Both the position numbers and the translations under genes were made by a program. Shown piece by piece: positions 63,922 through 64,000 of a stretch of DNA of 64,000 bases (the stretch's first letter is position 1; each line of letters opens with the position of its first letter). The stretch lies in NCBI GenBank assembly GCA_002794735.1, contig NBAZ01000024.1:62001-126000 (forward strand), read 5' to 3'. The DNA comes from Pyrrhoderma lamaoense (Eukaryota; Basidiomycota; Agaricomycetes; Hymenochaetales; Hymenochaetaceae). The notes under the pieces were generated by a model. The model was not told the DNA's origin, made no database searches, and saw only the letters and a list, made by a program, of their open reading frames with translations.

Positions 63922-64000
63922 CTGTTTAAGATTTGGGGGGAGGAGGATGCGTTGTTAGTTATAATTCAAAAGTCGCAAGGCCATAAGATCATAAACTTCA

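Overview
This window is nuclear DNA from a filamentous basidiomycete, most likely an Agaricomycete mushroom or wood-decay fungus. Genes are split by many short (about 45-70 nt) GT-AG introns. The gene families fit this: several multi-pass membrane families with DUF6533/DUF6534/DUF6535-like sequence, an aryl-alcohol-oxidase-like GMC enzyme, an NRPS-like adenylation-carrier-reductase protein and family 2 O-methyltransferases. I worked by reading translations and splice sites; no search was run, so family names rest on recognised motifs.

Layout. 0-3.2 kb: the end of an LTR copy and a broken DUF6535-like gene. 6.4-8.8 kb: a UBP14/USP5-type deubiquitinase that loses its 5' half at a junction with a copied methyltransferase fragment, itself fused to a truncated LTR. 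10.2-11.2 kb: the parent methyltransferase. 12.1-19.8 kb: two DUF6534-like membrane genes, a relic of the second one, and an O-methyltransferase. 20.1-21.4 kb: a 3-ketodihydrosphingosine reductase-like SDR. 21.6-23.9 kb: a cytochrome P450. 25.3-30.5 kb: two GMC oxidoreductases, one intracellular and one with a signal peptide. 31.1-41.7 kb: two DUF6534-like genes flanking a tandem trio of another orphan multi-TM family. 42.6-46.8 kb: the NRPS-like reductase. 47.2-53.1 kb: three LTR copies around a DUF6533-like gene and a C2H2 zinc-finger gene. 53.5-57.9 kb: two more DUF6534-like genes in tandem. 58.8-62.5 kb: small inverted-repeat elements, a P450 relic and an LTR inserted in one of these elements. 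63-64 kb: the 3' part of an aldo/keto reductase running off the window.

How the genes may work together (inference). The A-T-R reductase, secreted and intracellular GMC oxidases, O-methyltransferase, class I methyltransferase, P450 and aldo/keto reductase would suit a pathway that hydroxylates and methylates an aromatic acid and cycles it between acid, aldehyde and alcohol, with H2O2 made by the oxidases. The orphan membrane proteins are present at very high local density (at least ten genes plus relics).

Sequence quality. Several otherwise well-conserved genes share one kind of defect: one base missing at a G or C run. One case can be checked inside the window, because a duplicated fragment keeps the longer run. 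Some apparent frameshifts are therefore probably consensus errors, while the DUF6535-like gene, the truncated deubiquitinase and the P450 relic look truly broken.
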